Of a DNA stretch of 64,000 bases, positions 18,099-26,691 are shown piece by piece. A program made the position numbers and the translations under genes. How positions within the stretch are numbered: position 1 is the stretch's first letter; the number at the start of each line of letters is the position of its first letter. The notes below the pieces were generated by a model. That model was not told the origin of the DNA. It did not search any database and saw nothing but the letters and a program-made list of their open reading frames with translations. This stretch comes from Dokdonella sp. Its GTDB lineage: Bacteria > Pseudomonadota > Gammaproteobacteria > Xanthomonadales > Rhodanobacteraceae. Location: contig JAHCAR010000009.1 of assembly GCA_019634795.1 (NCBI GenBank), positions 62,001-126,000 of the forward strand. The letters are read 5' to 3'.

Positions 18099-18884
18099 AT
18101 GCACCTGATCGACATCGGCGCCAACCTGACCCACGAATCGTTCCGACCCGATTTCGACCGCGTGCTGGCTCGCGCGCGCGATCACGGCGTGGCGCAGATG
18201 ATCGTGACCGGGGCCAGCGCCGCCGGCAGCCGCATGGCGTTGTCGCTGGCCCAGGCCCATCCGGGGCTGCTTTACGCGACCGCCGGCGTGCATCCGCACC
18301 ACGCGGCCGACTATGACGACGTCACCGATGCCCTGCTGCGCGAGCTGACCCGCGCCGGCGAGGTCAAGGCAGTCGGCGAAACCGGCCTCGACTATCACCG
18401 CAACTACTCGCCGCAGGCCGCCCAGATCGAGGCCTTCGAACGCCAGCTCGAGATCGCCGCCGACTGCGGCAAGCCGCTGTTCCTGCACCAGCGCGATGCG
18501 CATGCCGATTTCATGGCCGTGATGAAGGCTTTCGAGGGTCGCCTCGGCAATGTCGTCGTGCACTGCTTCACCGGCACGCGCGAGGAACTGGTCGATTACC
18601 TCGACGCCGGCTGGCATATCGGCATCACCGGCTGGCTCTGCGACGAACGCCGCGGCACCCATCTGCGCGAACTCGTGCGCGAGATCCCGGCCGACCGCCT
18701 GATGATCGAGACCGACTCGCCCTATCTGCTGCCGCGCACGGTGCAGCCGAAGCCCTCGCACCGCCGCAACGAACCGATGTACCTCAGGCACATCGTCGAG
18801 GAACTCGCCCGCGACCGCGGCGAAGATGTGGAGGTTGCGGCGGCCAATGCCACGGCAACCAGCCGCGCGTTCTTCGGGCTCTGA
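18099..18884 (+). CDS. tatD: TatD-family metal-dependent DNase
   Basis: A 261-residue TIM-barrel hydrolase; TatD is a 3'-5' exodeoxyribonuclease implicated in DNA repair and fragmentation. The E. coli-like N-terminus (DIGANLTHESF), GVHPHH, GETGLDY, FLHQRDAHAD, HCFTG and ETDSPYLLP cover the conserved metal-ligand positions, which separates it from paralogues YcfH and YjjV. It stands alone between two divergent or convergent neighbours and is followed by an inverted REP-type repeat. Confidence 0.9.
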   Translation: MHLIDIGANLTHESFRPDFDRVLARARDHGVAQMIVTGASAAGSRMALSLAQAHPGLLYATAGVHPHHAADYDDVTDALLRELTRAGEVKAVGETGLDYHRNYSPQAAQIEAFERQLEIAADCGKPLFLHQRDAHADFMAVMKAFEGRLGNVVVHCFTGTREELVDYLDAGWHIGITGWLCDERRGTHLRELVREIPADRLMIETDSPYLLPRTVQPKPSHRRNEPMYLRHIVEELARDRGEDVEVAAANATATSRAFFGL

Positions 18885-18932
18885 AGCGTCGCTTCCGGGC
18901 GAAGCGATGGGTGGTGTCCCTTGCGAGAACCT

Positions 18933-19002
18933 GTAGGAGCGCCTTCAGGCGCGATGCTTTTTGTCGACCAACCAAGCGCATCGCGCCTGAAGGCGCTCCT
19001 AC
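18933..19002. repeat. Long inverted repeat of the GTAGGAGCGC family
   Basis: Two perfect 25-base arms, beginning GTAGGAGCGCCTTCAGGCGC and its complement, flank a 20-base loop between convergent tatD and the ABC-2 genes. The identical arms recur at 53696-53828, and a variant (GAGCGCGTTCACGCGCGATG) occurs several times at 36.3-36.6 kb. This points to a mobile REP/BIME-like family. Confidence 0.85.
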
Positions 19003-19074
19003 TAGAGCCACACGTGCCGGGGCGAACGACGCCCGATTCCGCGGCGCGTCATCAATCGCGCCCGCTGGCTCCGC

Positions 19075-19853
19075 TCAGCTGCGCAGGCCGACCCCGCGCT
19101 TGAGCAGCCATAGGCCGAGCGTGCCGAGGACGAGGACGAAGCCGATCATCAGGCCGAAGGCGATGCCGACCGGGATATCGCTGGTGCCGAGCAGGCCGTA
19201 ACGGAATGCGTTGACCATATAGAACACCGGGTTGGCGTGGGTCATGGTCTGCGCCCAGTCGGGCAGCATCTTCACCGAATAGAACACGCCGCCAAGATAG
19301 GTCAGCGGGGTCAGGATGAAGGTCGGTACGATCGCGACGTCGTCGAACTTCTTCGCATAGACCGCGTTGACGAAGCCGGCCAGCGAGAAGATCGTCGCGC
19401 CGAGCAGGACCGTGGCGATCGTCACCAGCGGGTGCGGGATGCGCACATGGGTGAACAGCATGGCGATGCAGAGCACGATCGCGCCGACCAGCAGGCCGCG
19501 CAGCACGGCGCCGGTCACGTAGCCGCCGAGGATGACCCAGTTCGGCATCGGGCTGACCAGCATCTCCTCGATATGGCGGCCGAACTTGGCGCCGAAAAAA
19601 CTCGAGGAGATGTTGCCGTAGCTGTTCTGGATGATCGACATCATGACCAGGCCGGGCACGATGAAGTCCATGTAGTCGTAGCCGCCCATGTCGCCGATGC
19701 GGCGTCCGATCAGGCTGCCGAAGATCAGGAAGTACAGGGTCATCGTGATTGCCGGCGGAACCAGGGTCTGGCCCCAGATGCGCAGGATGCGCATCACTTC
19801 GCGGCGCACGATCGTGAGCAGGGCGACCAGGTTCGGGTGGCGCTGTTCGCCGC

Positions 19854-19857
<4 letters not shown>
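19075..19857 (-). CDS. ABC-2 type transporter permease
   Basis: A 260-residue inner-membrane permease with about six hydrophobic segments (ITMTLYFLIFGSLIG, DFIVPGLVMMSIIQNSYGN) and the ABC-2 domain segment of the NodJ/DrrB type. The start at 19857 overlaps the stop of the ATPase gene by four bases, so the two are translationally coupled. It presumably exports a lipid, polysaccharide or drug-like substrate; nothing narrows this further. Confidence 0.9.
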
Positions 19858-20789
<932 letters not shown>

Positions 20790-20856
20790 GGAGATAGGCG
20801 GAATTATTGGTGCGAAGAGGCCGTCATGGCCCTGATAGTATAGCGGGCTACCCTCC

Positions 20857-21621
20857 ATGACTGTTCCTGCCGTGGCCGCACACTTCCCGCTTCGCCTCGT
20901 TTCCGCCCGCATGATCGCGCCTGCCGTACGCCACATGGCCTTCGAGCGGGCCGATGGCGAACCGTTCGCCTTCATCCCGGGCCAGTTCATCCAGGTCCAT
21001 TTCAACTACGCCGACGGCAAGCCGACCAAGCGCAGCTATTCGGTCGCCACCATCGGCATCGGCGACGCCACGCCGATCGGGCAGATCGAAATCGCCGTGT
21101 CCTATGTCGAGGGCGGCGCAGCGACCGAACTGCTGTCCAAGCTCGAGATCGGGGCCACGGTCGATGCGAGCGGCCCCTACGGACGCTTCTGCCTGATGGA
21201 GGCAGATACGAATTCGCGCTACCTGCTGGTCGCCACCGGCACCGGCGTGACCCCGTACCGGGCCATGCTGCCGCTGATCGCCCGGCTCACGCGCACACGC
21301 GGCTGCACCTTCGAGCTGATCTATGGCGCACGCAACGAGGGCGACCTGCTCTACGGCGAGGAGTTCGCCGCATTCGCCGAGGCGACACCGGGCTTCCGTT
21401 TCCACCCGTGCTTCAGCCGCGAACCGCGGACGCAGCCGCGACCGGGCGACACCCAGGGGCGCGTGCAGGTCGCCATCGAGGCGCTCAAGCCCGACGTGGC
21501 CGGCGATATCGTCTACCTGTGCGGCAATCCCGACATGGTCGACCAGAGCTTCAGCCTGCTCAAGGAGATCGGCCTGCCGGTGCCGCACATCCGTCGCGAG
21601 AAATACATCTCCTCGCGCTGA
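20857..21621 (+). CDS. fpr: Ferredoxin--NADP reductase family flavoprotein
   Basis: A 254-residue FAD/NAD(P)-binding oxidoreductase. The FAD-binding motif RSYSVA sits about 55-60 residues in, the NAD(P)-binding GTGVTPYRAML in the second half, and the conserved C-terminal ICGNPDMV-like segment appears as LCGNPDMVDQSF before a short tail ending YISSR. The family moves electrons between NADPH and ferredoxin or flavodoxin. Subfamily assignment is by overall shape, so another FNR-like reductase is possible. Confidence 0.82.
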   Translation: MTVPAVAAHFPLRLVSARMIAPAVRHMAFERADGEPFAFIPGQFIQVHFNYADGKPTKRSYSVATIGIGDATPIGQIEIAVSYVEGGAATELLSKLEIGATVDASGPYGRFCLMEADTNSRYLLVATGTGVTPYRAMLPLIARLTRTRGCTFELIYGARNEGDLLYGEEFAAFAEATPGFRFHPCFSREPRTQPRPGDTQGRVQVAIEALKPDVAGDIVYLCGNPDMVDQSFSLLKEIGLPVPHIRREKYISSR

Positions 21622-21640
21622 GCCGATTTGCGCAAATGTA

Positions 21641-21693
21641 AAGGGTGCTTGACATGGCGCCTGTACGGTCGCTAGGCTATGTCAAGCGCCCTT
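21641..21693 (+). promoter_or_regulatory. Promoter with inverted-repeat operator for the membrane-protein/Xre operon
   Basis: TTGACA (21649-21654), an 18-base spacer and TAGGCT (21673-21678) make a good sigma-70 promoter. Its elements are embedded in an inverted repeat, AAGGGTGCTTGACAT at 21641-21655 and ATGTCAAGCGCCCTT at 21679-21693, one mismatch between arms. A further CTTGACATG follows. The likely binder is the Xre protein encoded within the operon, giving autorepression. Confidence 0.75.
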
Positions 21694-21707
21694 GACATGA
21701 GCATCCC

Positions 21708-22115
21708 ATGGATCTCCCGAATGCCCGTTCGCATCGCCTTCGTGGCTGTGCCCTTGCGTCCCTCGCCTATCTGGCCGCGACCGCGCTCAGCGTCTGGCTG
21801 CTCAAGGACGTGATCGCCGACGCCCCGACCAGCCTGCGCGCAGTGGTCAGCCTGCTGCCGCTGGTCCCGATCGCCTATGCGATCCGCGAGGTACTGCGCC
21901 TGGTCCGCGCCAATGACGAGCTGCAGCGGCGCATCGACCTCGAGGCTCTGGCGACCGCTGCGCTCGTGGTCGGATTGGCCTGCCTGAGCCTGGGCTTCCT
22001 GGTTTCCGCGCAGGTCTTCGAGATCAAGGGCGGCACCGTGCTGGTCTGGATGTTTCCGGCCTTGTCGATCACCTACCTGCTGGCCCGGATCCGTGCGCAG
22101 AGGCACTACCGGTGA
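21708..22115 (+). CDS. Small integral membrane protein
   Basis: A 135-residue protein with four predicted transmembrane segments (about 15-35, 42-62, 80-105, 108-128). The middle loop ANDELQRRIDLEALATA contains a pattern also present in the gene at 22320 (RDELRQRIEIEAITIA), so the two are paralogues. No function is recognised. The stop overlaps the Xre start by four bases. Confidence 0.8.
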   Translation: MDLPNARSHRLRGCALASLAYLAATALSVWLLKDVIADAPTSLRAVVSLLPLVPIAYAIREVLRLVRANDELQRRIDLEALATAALVVGLACLSLGFLVSAQVFEIKGGTVLVWMFPALSITYLLARIRAQRHYR

Positions 22116-22306
22116 ACAACCGCCTGCGCGAACTGCGCGCGGCGCAGCAGTGGTCGCAGGCCGAGCTGGCCGAGCGCCTCGAGGTTTCGCGACAGACGGT
22201 CAACGCCATCGAGACCGGGAAGTACGACCCGAGCCTGCCGCTGGCCTTCGCCATCGCGCGCCTGTTCGGCCAGCCCATAGAAATGATTTTCGACCCGGAT
22301 GCCTGA
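22112..22306 (+). CDS. Xre-family helix-turn-helix regulator
   Basis: A 64-residue single-domain DNA-binding protein: LRELRAAQQWSQAELAERLEVSRQTVNAIETGKYDPSLPLAFAIARLF is a complete Cro/CI-type HTH, and the tail ends IEMIFDPDA. This is the compact YgzD-like form often paired with small membrane proteins. It is translationally coupled to the upstream gene and followed 13 bases later by the paralogous membrane protein. It is the probable ligand of the inverted repeat at 21641-21693. Confidence 0.92.
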   Translation: MNNRLRELRAAQQWSQAELAERLEVSRQTVNAIETGKYDPSLPLAFAIARLFGQPIEMIFDPDA

Positions 22307-22319
22307 GGACGATTCGCAG

Positions 22320-22709
22320 ATGAATACCCGCTGGAAGCGCTACCTGACCGATATCGGACCGGCCATGCTGTTCTATCTGGCCAGCGTCATCATCGCTGCA
22401 CTGCTGACCAAGCGCATCGAACCCGGCGCGATGCGCACGCTCGCCGCAATGCTGCCGCTGCCCTCGATCGTCTACCTCGGCTACGCCGAACTCAGGCGTC
22501 TGCGCCGCCGCGACGAACTGCGCCAGCGCATCGAGATCGAAGCCATCACGATCGCGTTTTCAGTGTCGTTCTGCCTGATCCTGATGCTCTGCTTTCTTGA
22601 TTTGTTCGGCGCGTTTCCGGTGCCGGTTTCGGTCGCCGCATTCCTGATGACGCTGTGCTGGGCCGGAGCTCAGCTGTGGGTCCGAATGCGCTATCACTTC
22701 TGGGCCTGA
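22320..22709 (+). CDS. Small integral membrane protein, paralogue of the one before Xre
   Basis: A 129-residue protein with four predicted membrane segments and the same RDELRQRIEIEA loop as the protein at 21708. I chose the ATG at 22320 because GAGG lies ten bases upstream; the in-frame ATG at 22299 overlaps the Xre stop. The membrane protein/Xre/membrane protein order suggests a small sensing or signalling module of unknown input. Confidence 0.8.
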   Translation: MNTRWKRYLTDIGPAMLFYLASVIIAALLTKRIEPGAMRTLAAMLPLPSIVYLGYAELRRLRRRDELRQRIEIEAITIAFSVSFCLILMLCFLDLFGAFPVPVSVAAFLMTLCWAGAQLWVRMRYHFWA

Positions 22710-22775
22710 GGCGGGAACGCGCGTCGAACGCGAATCAATCGATCAATAGAGAACGAATTCCAAGGACTGCTTGCC

Positions 22776-24317
22776 ATGAACCAGAAGAAACGCATCGCGA
22801 TCATCGCTTTCCTCGTGATCGTGATGCTCGGCTACGCCGCGCTGCAGAAGCGCTCGGCCGGCTCTGCACACGAGCAGAGCCCGAGCGGCCGCTACCGGAT
22901 CGCGGCCAATGCCGAAGCGTTCCGTTTCGGTACGCTCGAGTTCCATGCCTGCGAACTCGCGCGCGAGCACTCGGCAGCGACCACCGAAGCCTACTGCGCA
23001 CCGTTCAAGGTACCGGAGAACCGCGCCGAGCCCGGCGGCCGCCAGATCAACCTGCGCCTCGCCCTGATCCGCAGCCCGCAGGCGGCCGACGACGACTTCA
23101 TCGTCTACCTTGCCGGCGGGCCCGGCCAGTCGGCGATCGACACCTGGCCACAGATGGCCGCTTCGCTCGGGCCGGCACGCAAGCGCCGGCATGTCCTGCT
23201 GCTCGACCAGCGCGGCACCGGCGAATCGAACGCGCTCGACTGCAAGGCCATGGCCGAGCAGGAGGAAGCACTGGACTTCGACGTCGAGCGCACGCGAGCC
23301 GCGACGCGCGCCTGTCTCGAGCAAGTCGGCCAGCATGCCGATCCGCGCTTCTACACCACCACCGAGGCGGTCGAGGATCTCGAAGCGCTGCGCCAGGCGC
23401 TCGGCGCACCGCGCTTCGACCTCGTCGGCGTGTCCTATGGCACGCGCGTCGCCCAGCAGTACCTGCGCCGTCATGCCGACGGCGTGCGCAGCATCGTGCT
23501 CGACAGCGTCGCGCCGAATACGCTCGTGCTCGGCGGCGAATTCGCGCGCAACCTCGATGACGCGCTCAAGGCGCAGTTCGCCAACTGCGCGAAGGTACCG
23601 AGCTGCGCGAAGGCCTATCCTGATCCGTATGCGAGCCTGATGCAGTTGCGCGACACACTGCGCCTTGCGCCGCGCAGCGTACAGTTCCCCGATCCGGTCG
23701 ACTTCAGCTTGCAGAACCGGCGCCTCGACGCCTATTCGATGGCCGGCCTCGTCCGCATGTTCGCCTACAGCCCCGAAACTGCGGCGTTGATACCGCATAC
23801 CGTGAAGCAGTCCCTGGCTGGCAACGACGTGCCGCTGATGGGTCAGATCGGCGTGCTCAGCGAAGGCGTCGAAGCCCTGGTCGGCAACGGCATGCAGCTC
23901 TCGGTGATTTGCGCCGAGGACGCGGATCTGCTCGAACCCGATCCGCAAGCCGCACAGACCCTGCTCGGCAACCTACTCGTCGATGTCACCCGCACGCAGT
24001 GCGAGATCTGGCCGCATGGCCAGCGGCCGGCGGACTTCCGCGAGCCGGCCAGCGGCGACGCGCCGGTGCTGATCCTCGAAGGCGAGCTCGATCCGGTCAC
24101 GCCGCCTCGCTACGGCGAGGAGGTCGCGAAAACGCTGGCCAACGCGAAGCTGATCGTGGCCAGGGGCCAGGGGCATAACGTGATCGGTCGCGGCTGCATA
24201 CCCAAGCTGGTCGGCGAGTTCATGGACACGCTGGCTGCGAAGACGCTCGATACCACGTGCGTCGAGGATCTCGGGCCGATCCCGCACTTCATCGACTTCA
24301 ACGGAGCCGCACCATGA
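22776..24317 (+). CDS. Alpha/beta hydrolase, S33 peptidase-like
   Basis: A 513-residue exported or membrane-anchored hydrolase (N-terminal hydrophobic segment IAIIAFLVIVMLGYAAL). It has the tripeptidyl-aminopeptidase/proline-iminopeptidase-like pattern: oxyanion segment GGPGQSA, LLDQRGTGES, nucleophile elbow GVSYGTR (Ser), Asp in EGELDPVTPP, and His in GQGHNVIGRGC. It probably cleaves short peptides or esters outside the cytoplasm. The stop overlaps the start of the next ABC gene by four bases, so hydrolase and exporter form one operon. Confidence 0.85.
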   Translation: MNQKKRIAIIAFLVIVMLGYAALQKRSAGSAHEQSPSGRYRIAANAEAFRFGTLEFHACELAREHSAATTEAYCAPFKVPENRAEPGGRQINLRLALIRSPQAADDDFIVYLAGGPGQSAIDTWPQMAASLGPARKRRHVLLLDQRGTGESNALDCKAMAEQEEALDFDVERTRAATRACLEQVGQHADPRFYTTTEAVEDLEALRQALGAPRFDLVGVSYGTRVAQQYLRRHADGVRSIVLDSVAPNTLVLGGEFARNLDDALKAQFANCAKVPSCAKAYPDPYASLMQLRDTLRLAPRSVQFPDPVDFSLQNRRLDAYSMAGLVRMFAYSPETAALIPHTVKQSLAGNDVPLMGQIGVLSEGVEALVGNGMQLSVICAEDADLLEPDPQAAQTLLGNLLVDVTRTQCEIWPHGQRPADFREPASGDAPVLILEGELDPVTPPRYGEEVAKTLANAKLIVARGQGHNVIGRGCIPKLVGEFMDTLAAKTLDTTCVEDLGPIPHFIDFNGAAP

Positions 24318-25048
24318 TCGAGTTAAAGGGACTGACCAAGGCATTCGGCGAGGTCAAGGCCGTCGATGGCGTCTCGTTCACGGCGCGCGACGGCGAGATC
24401 ACCGGCCTGCTCGGCCCGAACGGCGCTGGCAAGACCACGACCCTGCGCATGCTCTACACGCTGATGAAGCCGGACAGCGGCCAGGTCGTCGTCGACGGCA
24501 TCGACGCCGCGGTCGACCCGGTCGCCGTGCGCAGGCGCCTCGGCGTGCTGCCCGACGCGCGCGGTCTCTACAAACGCCTGAGCTCGCGCGAGAACATCGC
24601 GTACTTCGGTCGCCTGCAGGGCATGGACGAGGCCACCATCGCCTCGCGCATCGACGGTCTGGTCAAGGCCCTCGACATGGGCGAGATCATCGATCGCCGC
24701 ACCGACGGCTTCTCCCAGGGCCAGCGCGTCAAGACCGCAATCGCACGGGCCCTGATCCATGACCCGAAGAACTGCATCCTCGACGAGCCGACCAACGGCC
24801 TCGACGTGATGGCGACGCGCGCGATGCGCGACTTCCTCCGCCATCTCAAGGCCGAAGGCCGCTGCGTGCTGTTTTCCAGCCACATCATGCAGGAGGTCGG
24901 CGCCCTCTGCGATCGCATCGTCGTCATTGCGCATGGCCATGTCGTCGCCGACGCGTCGCCGGACGCCCTGCGCGAGCAGGCCGGCACGGCCAACCTCGAG
25001 GACGCCTTCGTCAAGGTCATCGGTTCCGCAGAAGGACTCGCCGCATGA
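24314..25048 (+). CDS. ABC transporter ATP-binding protein (NatA-like)
   Basis: A 244-residue ATPase with Walker A GPNGAGKTT, signature FSQGQRVK (a slight variant of LSGGQ), Walker B CILDEPTNGLD and H-loop FSSHIMQEV. It resembles NatA of sodium or antibiotic exporters. It overlaps both neighbours by four bases and works with the following permease. Confidence 0.9.
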   Translation: MIELKGLTKAFGEVKAVDGVSFTARDGEITGLLGPNGAGKTTTLRMLYTLMKPDSGQVVVDGIDAAVDPVAVRRRLGVLPDARGLYKRLSSRENIAYFGRLQGMDEATIASRIDGLVKALDMGEIIDRRTDGFSQGQRVKTAIARALIHDPKNCILDEPTNGLDVMATRAMRDFLRHLKAEGRCVLFSSHIMQEVGALCDRIVVIAHGHVVADASPDALREQAGTANLEDAFVKVIGSAEGLAA

Positions 25049-26220
25049 AAACCATCCTCACCGTATTCCTCAAGGAAGTGCGCGAGAACATCCGCGACCG
25101 GCGCACGGTCATGAATACCCTGCTGACCGGGCCGCTGATGGCGCCGCTGATCTTCGTGCTGCTGATCAACGGCATCGTTTCGCGCGAACTCGAAAAGGCC
25201 GAGAAGCCACTGCCGGTACCGGTCATCGGTGCCGCCAACGCACCGAACCTGGTCGATGCCCTGAGGCAGAGCGGGATCATCGTCAAGGATCCGCTGCCCG
25301 ACCCCGAGCGCGCCGTGCGCGACCAGGAAGCCGATCTCGTGCTGCGCATCCCCGACACCTATGCCGAGGCCTGGAGCAAGGGCGAGCCGGCCCAGGTCGA
25401 ACTGATCTTCGACGAATCGCAGCGCGATGCGCAGGGATCGGTGTCGCGCCTGCGGCGCATCCTCGACGGCTACGGCCAGCGCACCTCGACCTTGCGCGTC
25501 GTCGCCCGCGGTCTCTCGCCGACGATTCTGCGCCCGCTCGTCGTCGCCGATCGCGACCAGTCGACCGCGCAGGCGCGCGGCGGCATGATGTTCTCGATGC
25601 TGCCGTACTTCTTCATCCTCGGCGCCTTCATCGGCGGCATGGCGCTGGCGATCGACACGACCGCGGGCGAGCGTGAGCGGCAGTCGCTCGAGCCGCTGTT
25701 CGCCAATCCGGTGGCGCGCTCGAGGATCCTGCTCGGCAAGCTCGGCGCCACCAGCGCCTTTGCCCTGACCACCCTGCTGCTCAGCATCATCGCGTTTTCG
25801 TTCGCCGGCCAGTTCATGCCGACCGAGAAGCTCGGCATGACCCTGTCGATCGGCCCGCACTTCGCCCTGCTGACCCTGCTCGCGATGCTGCCGCTGGTGT
25901 TCCTGATCGCATCGCTGCAGACCCTAGCCGCGGCCTTCGCCAAGACCTTTCGCGAGGCGCAGACCTATCTGTCGCTGCTGATGTTCGTGCCGGCCGTGCC
26001 GACGATGCTGATGTCGCTGTTTCCGTTCAAGGTCGAGACCTGGATGTATGCGGTACCGCTGGTCGGCCAGCAGATCACGATCACGCGGCTGATGCGCGGC
26101 GAGAACGTCGCCGCCAGCGAGGTCGCGCTGTGCTTTGCCTGCACTTCGCTGGCCGCGCTGCTGGTCTATCTGGTTACGGCGCGCATCTACCGCAGCGAAC
26201 GCCTGGCGATTTCGACCTGA
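25045..26220 (+). CDS. ABC transporter permease (NatB-like, ABC-2 family)
   Basis: A 391-residue permease with one N-terminal membrane segment (LLTGPLMAPLIFVLLINGIV), a large extracytoplasmic domain, and a C-terminal cluster of five or six segments. The sequence TAGERERQSLEPLFANPVAR is a hallmark of NatB/CcmB-like ABC-2 permeases. It completes the hydrolase-NatA-NatB operon. The substrate is unknown; export of a peptide or ion linked to the hydrolase is possible. Confidence 0.9.
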   Translation: MKTILTVFLKEVRENIRDRRTVMNTLLTGPLMAPLIFVLLINGIVSRELEKAEKPLPVPVIGAANAPNLVDALRQSGIIVKDPLPDPERAVRDQEADLVLRIPDTYAEAWSKGEPAQVELIFDESQRDAQGSVSRLRRILDGYGQRTSTLRVVARGLSPTILRPLVVADRDQSTAQARGGMMFSMLPYFFILGAFIGGMALAIDTTAGERERQSLEPLFANPVARSRILLGKLGATSAFALTTLLLSIIAFSFAGQFMPTEKLGMTLSIGPHFALLTLLAMLPLVFLIASLQTLAAAFAKTFREAQTYLSLLMFVPAVPTMLMSLFPFKVETWMYAVPLVGQQITITRLMRGENVAASEVALCFACTSLAALLVYLVTARIYRSERLAIST

Positions 26221-26262
26221 GCGGCGGGACGATCCCGCCACTGGTCCGGCGGCTGCCTCCAA

Positions 26263-26691
26263 CTACGGGCGCAGCATGACCGCCGCGCGACCGGAGGCGA
26301 TCTCGCGGCCTGCGTGCTCGATGCGAAATGCGTACTGCCAGCTCGTCTCGCTGCCGAGCAGGCGATCGCCGTAGACGTCGAGCGGGCCGTCGAGATCGTC
26401 GATGCGGGCCAGCGCAAGGCTGACCCCGCGCAGCGAAACGAGGAAACCCGGGGCCGCGCCTAGCCCGGCTTCGCGCGCGATCAGGGCGCCGTGCACGGCC
26501 ATCGACTGGGCCCCGTATTCGCACAGGTGCACGGCGCGCAGGATGCCGTCGCTGCGCAGCGGATTGTCGGCGCGCCGGTGCGAATCGGTGCGCGCGTGGA
26601 TGGCTTCGGGGGTCCAGGCGACGACCGAATCGAGCAGGCACATCGTGTCCTGGTGCGGGATCAGATGCCCCCAGTCCGATTTATCCAGCAT
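26263..26691 (-). CDS. Hotdog-fold 3-hydroxyacyl-ACP dehydratase (aryl polyene type)
   Basis: A 142-residue hotdog-fold protein. LIPHQDTMCLLDSVVAW matches the FabA/FabZ-like start of ApeP-type dehydratases (LxPHxxxMxLxD), with the conserved helix HLCEYGAQSMAVHGAL. In aryl-polyene assembly it would dehydrate 3-hydroxyacyl-ACP intermediates. It overlaps the upstream MMPL gene by 11 bases and is the last gene of the minus-strand pigment operon, facing the NatB gene. Confidence 0.85.
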   Translation of the reverse strand: MLDKSDWGHLIPHQDTMCLLDSVVAWTPEAIHARTDSHRRADNPLRSDGILRAVHLCEYGAQSMAVHGALIAREAGLGAAPGFLVSLRGVSLALARIDDLDGPLDVYGDRLLGSETSWQYAFRIEHAGREIASGRAAVMLRP

